A DNA stretch of 64,000 nt, taken from positions 23,698-87,697 of the forward strand of contig JAPOYJ010000055.1 of assembly GCA_026706635.1 (NCBI GenBank), read 5' to 3'. The notes under the pieces were generated by a model. The model made no database searches and was not told the DNA's origin. It saw only the letters and a program-made list of their open reading frames with translations. This document shows positions 58,858-64,000 of this stretch, in pieces. The first letter of the stretch is position 1. Each line of letters starts with the position of its first letter. The position numbers were made by a program, and so were the translations under genes. Source of the stretch: Gemmatimonadota bacterium (lineage in GTDB: Bacteria > Gemmatimonadota > Gemmatimonadetes > Longimicrobiales > Gaopeijiaceae).

Positions 58858-60402
58858 TCAGAGCGGAATGTTGCCGTGCTTCCTCGGCGGGTTGGCATCG
58901 CGCTTCGGGGCCAGCATGTCGAGTGCGCTCACAAGCCTCGGGCGCGTGTCGCGGGGATCGATCACATCGTCCACATACCCCCGGGCTGCGGCAACGTAGG
59001 GGTGCGCGAACTTCTGGCGGTACTCGTCCATGCGCGCCTCGGTCTCCGCCTCCGGATCGTCCGCGGCGGCGATCTGCCTGCGGAAGAGGATCTCGACGGC
59101 ACCCTTGGGGCCCATCACCGCGATCTCGGCGGTGGGCCATGCGAGGTTGACGTCTCCACGGATGTGCTTCGAGCTCATGACGTCGTAGGCCCCGCCGTAC
59201 GCCTTGCGCGTGATAACGGTGACCTTGGGCACGGTCGCCTCCGCAAAGGCGTAGAGGAGCTTGGCACCGTGCCTGATGATCCCGCCGTGCTCCTGGCCGA
59301 CGCCCGGCAGGAAGCCGGGGACGTCCTCGAAGATCACCAGCGGGATGTTGAAGGCGTCGCAGAACCGGACGAAGCGGGCACCCTTGTCGGAGGCGTCGAT
59401 GTCGAGCACGCCCGCCAGCACTCTCGGCTGGTTGGCGACGACCCCCACGGAGTGTCCGCCCAGGTGCGCGAAGCCGGTCAGGAGGTTGCGGGCGAAGCTG
59501 GCATGCACCTCGTGGAAGTAGCCGTCGTCTACCACCTCGCCGATCACCTCCGCCATGTCGTAGGGGCGGTTGGGGCTCTCGGGAAGCAGCTCGAGCAGCC
59601 TCTCGCTCCGGCGGTCGTGCGCGTCGTTTCCCGCCCCGCGCGGCGGGCGCTCGGCGTTGTTCTGCGGGACGTAGCGGAAGAGGTCGCGCACCGACCGGAG
59701 CGCCTCGGCCTCCGAGTCGGCTGCGAAGTGGGCGACGCCAGACCGCTCGGCGTGCACATCCGCGCCTCCGAGCCCCTCCATGTCGACCTTCTCTTGGGTG
59801 ACCATCCTAACCACGTCGGGCCCAGTGACGAACATGAAGCTCGTGCCACGCACCATGTAGACGAAGTCGGTAATCGCCGGCGAGTAGACGGCACCCCCGG
59901 CGCACGGGCCCAGGATGACGCTGACCTGGGGCACGACGCCCGAGGCCAGCGTGTTCCGGAGGAAGATGTCGGCGTACCCCCCGAGCGACACCACGCCCTC
60001 CTGGATGCGCGCGCCCCCGGAGTCGTTCAGGCCGATTATCGGGGCGCCGCTCCGGAGCGCCATCTCCTGGACCTTGACGATCTTCTCGGCGTGGGCCTCG
60101 CTCAGCGAGCCGCCGAAGACGGTGAAGTCCTGCGAGAAGACGTAGACGAGGCGGCCCGAGATGGTGCCGTATCCGGTGACCACGCCGTCGCCCAGGAACT
60201 TCTTCCCGTCAAGCCCGAAGTCGGTCGCGCGGTGGGTGACGAAGCGGTCCAGCTCCACGAAGGAGTCCGGGTCGAGGAGCAGGTCGAGGCGCTCTCGGGC
60301 CAGGAGCTTGCCGCGCTTCCGCTGGGCGCGCTGACGGGCCTCGCCGCCCCCCTGGGTTGCGCTCCGGCCCATCTCGGCGAGGCGCTCGATTGCAGCCTCC
60401 AT
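58858..60402 (-). CDS. pccB: Acyl-CoA carboxylase beta subunit (propionyl/methylmalonyl-CoA type)
   Basis: Carboxyltransferase that moves CO2 from biotin to acyl-Co[92 protein letters not shown], and [34 protein letters not shown] are diagnostic of propionyl-CoA carboxylase beta chains. 514 aa. The biotin carboxylase/biotin carrier partner is not next to it in the window. Confidence 0.96.
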   Translation of the reverse strand: MEAAIERLAEMGRSATQGGGEARQRAQRKRGKLLARERLDLLLDPDSFVELDRFVTHRATDFGLDGKKFLGDGVVTGYGTISGRLVYVFSQDFTVFGGSLSEAHAEKIVKVQEMALRSGAPIIGLNDSGGARIQEGVVSLGGYADIFLRNTLASGVVPQVSVILGPCAGGAVYSPAITDFVYMVRGTSFMFVTGPDVVRMVTQEKVDMEGLGGADVHAERSGVAHFAADSEAEALRSVRDLFRYVPQNNAERPPRGAGNDAHDRRSERLLELLPESPNRPYDMAEVIGEVVDDGYFHEVHASFARNLLTGFAHLGGHSVGVVANQPRVLAGVLDIDASDKGARFVRFCDAFNIPLVIFEDVPGFLPGVGQEHGGIIRHGAKLLYAFAEATVPKVTVITRKAYGGAYDVMSSKHIRGDVNLAWPTAEIAVMGPKGAVEILFRRQIAAADDPEAETEARMDEYRQKFAHPYVAAARGYVDDVIDPRDTRPRLVSALDMLAPKRDANPPRKHGNIPL

Positions 60403-60428
60403 CGCGCCCCCGCCCCCGCCGTCCTCCT

Positions 60429-61718
60429 TCAGCGGGTGCTCCCCGAGTCGGGGGGCGGCTCAACCGACGGCCGCGTGCAAGGTGTGGACGCCCGTCCAAG
60501 AGGTTGGAGCTCCCCGCCCTCGATTCGGACCGGGTGGTAGCGCCGACTCAGTTGGCCACCGGAGAAGGTGTAGGTGGCACCGACTCCGGGCATCTCGTCG
60601 ATCAGCTCCAGCCGGGCCTGCACCTCGGCCGCCCGGGACGCTCCGGCCGTGTGGGCGAAGAGCACTATCGCCAGCAGGTCGTAGCCCTGCGCCGGGATCT
60701 CGCTCCGGAGCGTTCTCCTGAAGTGCGACTCGTACGCGGCCACAAACTCCGAGGGCGGGCCATGGCACCCCCCGGGGGGCACAGCGCTCAGGGCGACGAC
60801 GCCCTCGGTGTGCCTGGTCGGCAACCCCTCCAGCACCGACGGGGCACTCCACCCAACGGTCCCCGCCACCTGGAGGCCCAGCTCGTCCAGCCCGAAGAAT
60901 GCGATCTGCGGCGCGAGCAGGCCGATGTCGTCTGCGGACGCGGCGACGACCAGCAGAGACGGCGCGAGGGACTTCGCCTCCAGGAGCTGCGCCTCGAAGG
61001 TGGTGGTGCCCGGCGAGTACTCGATGCGCCGCCGCACTGTGCCGCCCAACGACTCGAAGGAACTCCGAAAGGCGTCCACCTCTATGCGTTCGCGTGCGCG
61101 GCGGGGGTGGATCACGACCGCGGCCCGGTGCCCCAGCTCCCAGAGCATGGCTGCGAGCGCACGGCCAGCCTCGGCATCGCCCGCGGCCAGACTGTAGACC
61201 CCGCGGCGCGCCTCGGGGAGCCGTCCGGCGGTAGGCGAGAAGAAGGGGAGGTAGTCGGGCACGGCCCCGACCGCCGCACGCAGGTTATCGGCATCGAGCG
61301 GACCCAGGACCGCGAGCACCCCCCTGTCGGCCAGGGCGGCCGCTGCGCGAACGCTCCCCGACGAGGTCCCCCGGTTGTCCTCGACGACCAGCTCCAGCTC
61401 GACCCCGCGGGCACGCGCGAGCTCGACTCCGACCTCCAGGCCCTCGCCGAAGAGGCGGGCGCGTTCGCGCATCGAGGGCGAGCCCTCCAGGGGCAGGACC
61501 GCCCCCACCGCGGGGACCCGGAATCCGGCGCCGTTGCCTCTCCGCCCGAAGGGGTCCGCCGCCGAATCGCCGGCCGGGAGCGCCATCGGGTCGCCGTCCA
61601 CCCCGCCGAGGACGGCATCGACGCCGTCCTGCCCACTCCCTCCCCGCAGCGCACCGCACCCCAGCGAGGCGAAGAGCGACGCCAGCGGAAGGGCCGCCGA
61701 AGCAGTCCTCAGCTTCAT
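60429..61718 (-). CDS. Periplasmic-binding-protein-like lipoprotein (Leu/Ile/Val-binding or LpoA-like fold)
   Basis: Lipoprotein signal ending FASLGCGA (Cys near residue 19), then a type 1 periplasmic-binding fold: [81 protein letters not shown] and [15 protein letters not shown]. It could be a substrate-binding protein or, as no ABC permease gene is near and it is lipid-anchored, an LpoA-like activator of cell wall synthesis. ATG at 61718 starts the signal peptide. 429 aa. Confidence 0.8.
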   Translation of the reverse strand: MKLRTASAALPLASLFASLGCGALRGGSGQDGVDAVLGGVDGDPMALPAGDSAADPFGRRGNGAGFRVPAVGAVLPLEGSPSMRERARLFGEGLEVGVELARARGVELELVVEDNRGTSSGSVRAAAALADRGVLAVLGPLDADNLRAAVGAVPDYLPFFSPTAGRLPEARRGVYSLAAGDAEAGRALAAMLWELGHRAAVVIHPRRARERIEVDAFRSSFESLGGTVRRRIEYSPGTTTFEAQLLEAKSLAPSLLVVAASADDIGLLAPQIAFFGLDELGLQVAGTVGWSAPSVLEGLPTRHTEGVVALSAVPPGGCHGPPSEFVAAYESHFRRTLRSEIPAQGYDLLAIVLFAHTAGASRAAEVQARLELIDEMPGVGATYTFSGGQLSRRYHPVRIEGGELQPLGRASTPCTRPSVEPPPDSGSTR

Positions 61719-61747
61719 CGTCGGACCCGTTGGGTTCATCCCCCCGC

Positions 61748-61825
61748 TAGCAGTGTGTGGAAGAAACCCTGACGGCATTCGAGGCGCGCTGCACCTGCCG
61801 TGGGAGGTTTGTCCACGGGCTGCTA
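61748..61825. repeat. Dispersed element, two left ends in inverted orientation (copy N)
   Basis: Starts TAGCAGTGTGTGGAAGAAACC, passes GCATTCGAGGCGCGCTGCA, and ends GTGGGAGGTTTGTCCACGGG then CTGCTA, so the copy is a head-to-head pair of left modules without hairpin or right module. The final CTA is the TAG stop of rpsA on the minus strand. Confidence 0.75.
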
Positions 61826-63703
61826 TTCCGCGTCGCCCGAATCGGTCTCGGTAGACCCCTCCCCATCGTCGTCCGCATCCCCGCCATCGTCTGGCTCTTC
61901 GGCACCGTCGGGTCCATCGGGGCCGTCCGTCTCCGAATCGGGCTCGCCGTCGTCCTCGGCCCCCCGCATCCGCTCCGGCACCTCCAGCACCTCGAGCACG
62001 ATCCGCCGTTCGCCCACATCGGACGAGATGACCCTCAGCGAAAGCTCCACGCCCGGCTCGTAGTGGTCCTCCAGGGCCTCGGCGGAGACGCCCGAGTGCG
62101 AACCCGGAACGAATCCCTCGACGCCCTCGCCCAGATCAACCACCAGGCCCTTGTCCTGTACGCGCGATACCTGGCCCTCGACCTCGGTGTCCTTGGCGTA
62201 GCGCGCCACCAGCGCCGGCCACGGATCCTCCTGCAGCTGCTTGATGCCGAGCGAGATGCGCTGGTTGTCAGCGTCCACATCGAGGACCGTGACCTCGACC
62301 TGCTCGCCCTTGGCGACAATCTCGGAGGGGTGCTCCACGCGCCGCGTCCAGCTCATGTCCGAGACATGCACTAGGCCGTCGATACCGGGCTCGATCTCGA
62401 CAAAGGCACCGAAGGTGGTGAGGCTCCGCACCGTTCCCGTAAGGGTGGTTCCGGCCGGGTACTGCAGCGGCAGCGCCAACCACGGATCCACCTCGATCTG
62501 CTTCATGCCGAGCGAGATCTTCTCCACGCTGGGATCGACCTTGAGAACCACGACCTCGATCTCGTCGCCCACCGCCACCAGCTTGGACGGGTGACGCACG
62601 TTGCGCGTCCACGACATCTCCGAGATGTGGACCAGCCCCTCGACTCCCTCCTGCAGCTCCACGAAGGCCCCGTAGTTGGTGATCGAGACGACCTTTCCTC
62701 GCACGCGCGCGCCCACCGGGTAGCGGTACTCGATGTCGGTCCAAGGGTAGGGCAGGAGCTGCTTGAGACCGAGCGAGATGCGCTCGCGGTCCCAGTCCAC
62801 GTCGAGGACCTTGACGTCGATGTGGCTGCCGATCGCGACCACCTGGCTCGGATGGTTGACGCGACCCCACGACATGTCGGTGATGTGGAGGAGTCCGTCG
62901 AGTCCGCCGAGGTCGATGAAGGCCCCGAAGTCGGTGATGTTCTTGACCACGCCCTCGCGGACCTGCCCGGCGAGGAGCTCCTTGACGAGGGTGGAGCGCT
63001 GCCTCTTCCGGTCCCGCTCCAGGATGACGCGACGCGACACCACGATGTTGCGGCGGCGCTTGTTGAGCTTGATGATCAGGAAGTCGTAGATCTCGCCGAT
63101 CAGATCCCCGATGTTGGGCACGCGCCTGAGCGCGATCTGGGATCCGGGGAGGAAGGCGTCCACCCCCATGATGTCGACGGTGACGCCGCCCTTGATCTTG
63201 CGGGTCAGGGTGCCCTTGACGGGGCGGTCGTTCTCGTGCGCCTCCTTGATCAGCTCCCAGACGCGCAGGAAGTCGGCCTTCTTCTTCGAGAGCACCACGA
63301 CCCCGTCGTCGTCCTCGAGTCTTTCGAGGAGCACCTCCACCTCGCGGCCGGGGGCGACCGCTTCGGGATCCTTGAACTCATCGAGCGGAACCGTGCCCTC
63401 GCTCTTGAATCCGAACTCCAGGATGACCGCCGAGTCGGTGGTCCTGAGCACGCGGGCCTTGACGATCTGCCCCTCGGCGATGTCGCCGCTGACCGTGCGG
63501 TGCTCGTCGAGCATCGCCTCGAACGACTCCCGCGAGATGTCGAGCACCTCTTCGCCGTATGGGTCGTGATGAAGCTCGGGGGAGATCCCACCGAGGTCGC
63601 CGGGCGCGACGGGAGCTTCCGACTCGTGGGGAGCGGCACCTTCGTCGGGGGTGGCGGGCGGACCGCCGAGCGCCTCGGAGGGGCGTCCTTCGGGTTCGTT
63701 CAT
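61823..63703 (-). CDS. rpsA: 30S ribosomal protein S1, six-domain, with acidic tail
   Basis: RNA-binding ribosomal protein needed for mRNA docking. Six S1 repeats from about residue 75 to 575; those from the third on show the typical NITDFGAFIDLGGLDGLLHITDMSW-like pattern, recurring as SITNYGAFVEL and SLTTFGAFVEI. After the last repeat, about 47 residues are almost entirely Asp, Glu, Gly, Ser and Pro. 626 aa. ATG at 63703 follows CGAGAA. The stop is the terminal TAG of a repeat copy. Confidence 0.96.
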   Translation of the reverse strand: MNEPEGRPSEALGGPPATPDEGAAPHESEAPVAPGDLGGISPELHHDPYGEEVLDISRESFEAMLDEHRTVSGDIAEGQIVKARVLRTTDSAVILEFGFKSEGTVPLDEFKDPEAVAPGREVEVLLERLEDDDGVVVLSKKKADFLRVWELIKEAHENDRPVKGTLTRKIKGGVTVDIMGVDAFLPGSQIALRRVPNIGDLIGEIYDFLIIKLNKRRRNIVVSRRVILERDRKRQRSTLVKELLAGQVREGVVKNITDFGAFIDLGGLDGLLHITDMSWGRVNHPSQVVAIGSHIDVKVLDVDWDRERISLGLKQLLPYPWTDIEYRYPVGARVRGKVVSITNYGAFVELQEGVEGLVHISEMSWTRNVRHPSKLVAVGDEIEVVVLKVDPSVEKISLGMKQIEVDPWLALPLQYPAGTTLTGTVRSLTTFGAFVEIEPGIDGLVHVSDMSWTRRVEHPSEIVAKGEQVEVTVLDVDADNQRISLGIKQLQEDPWPALVARYAKDTEVEGQVSRVQDKGLVVDLGEGVEGFVPGSHSGVSAEALEDHYEPGVELSLRVISSDVGERRIVLEVLEVPERMRGAEDDGEPDSETDGPDGPDGAEEPDDGGDADDDGEGSTETDSGDAE

Positions 63704-63900
63704 TTCTCGTCGCCAGCTCGATGCCTGGCTCTCCAGATGTCGTCCCAGCCCCATGCGACGCACGGGAGGGCCAGGGTTGCAGGGATGCGCCGCGATCCCG
63801 ACCCGCACCCGCCGCGGCTCGGGGATCGCCGTGTGCCTAAGCGCCGCGACCGGTTCGGACCCGTCCAGCGGGTCGACACACCAGCCGTGGCGTAATCCGC

Positions 63901-63930
63901 AATATAGCGAAATCGGATCAGCGGTGACCA
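63901..63930 (-). promoter_or_regulatory. rpsA: Candidate rpsA promoter
   Basis: On the minus strand, TGGTCA (63930-63925) and TATATT (63906-63901) are separated by 18 bases, a weak -35 and good -10 for a sigma-70-type promoter, about 200 bases upstream of the rpsA start. The rest of the 297-base stretch to the window end holds no gene. Confidence 0.3.
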
Positions 63931-64000
63931 CGCCAGCCCGTGGACTGTCGGGAGCACATTATCTGTCCGGTTTCGTAGCACATAGTCTGTCCGGTTCTGA
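63931..64000. repeat. Element-end remnant and 24-bp tandem direct repeat at the window edge
   Basis: CCAGCCCGTGGACT resembles the left end of the dispersed element. Next come two copies of a 24-bp unit with core GCACATNNTCTGTCCGGTT at 63954 and 63978. Directly repeated sequences like this are found at the ends of several insertion-sequence families where the transposase binds. No transposase gene is in view; it may lie just outside. Confidence 0.4.

Overview
The window is a dense, GC-rich (roughly two thirds G+C by eye) bacterial chromosome segment with about 65 genes, one tRNA, and no rRNA, CRISPR array, prophage or recognisable transposase gene. The gene set is that of a diderm with lipopolysaccharide: lptE-like and lpxH-like genes, an mlaEFD lipid transport set, TonB/ExbB/ExbD/ExbD, a NodT-type outer-membrane channel and many lipoproteins. 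The combination of an S46 dipeptidyl peptidase, eukaryote-like IleS, glutaminyl cyclotransferase, MoxR/DUF58/DUF4129/DUF4350 genes and very high GC resembles marine or host-associated Gemmatimonadota. That assignment is an inference from gene content; no marker phylogeny was possible.

Layout. 1-12 kb: an efflux transporter cut by the window edge, a small membrane protein, pterin dehydratase, NodT channel, class V aminotransferase, glutaminyl cyclotransferase, rho, an M50 protease and mlaE-mlaF-mlaD. 12-15.7 kb: an AI-2E/PerM exporter, trxB, then greA and rdgB on the other strand. 15.8-23.6 kb: a ten-gene Mrp-type cation/proton antiporter operon with three MrpD/NuoM-like subunits and the gene order of the Mrp-like module of archaeal membrane-bound hydrogenases. 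23.6-34.6 kb: lptE, a lipoprotein, lpxH, a DUF5683-like protein, rluD-ileS, punA-yggS, tonB-exbD-exbD-exbB. 34.8-42.5 kb: dacA (c-di-AMP synthase), ftsH, a tilS-hpt fusion, glpQ, and an S46 peptidase. 42.7-51.3 kb: nfo, a five-gene GlpQ-membrane-like/DUF4129/DUF4350/MoxR/DUF58 operon, a convergent RDD-SpoIIM fusion, tRNA-Met and an SPFH protein. 51.5-53.6 kb: a lower-GC accessory patch of unknown small and secreted proteins. 53.6-63.7 kb: ftsB-eno-plsC-thiL-nnr, a zinc-ribbon protein, pccB, a periplasmic-binding-like lipoprotein and rpsA.

The most unusual feature is a family of short interspersed elements, about 16 full or partial copies in 64 kb. A full copy (8648-8827) is 180 bp, with imperfect inverted ends TAGCRGYCCGTGGAYAA, an inner hairpin whose arms covary between copies, and in some copies an inserted tandem array of 18-bp palindromes at an exact 21-bp period. 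The terminal TAG of the element is the stop codon of at least six genes. Other copies supply the ribosome-binding sequence, start codon, N-terminus or C-terminus of neighbouring genes. One copy appears to enclose a complete membrane-protein gene.
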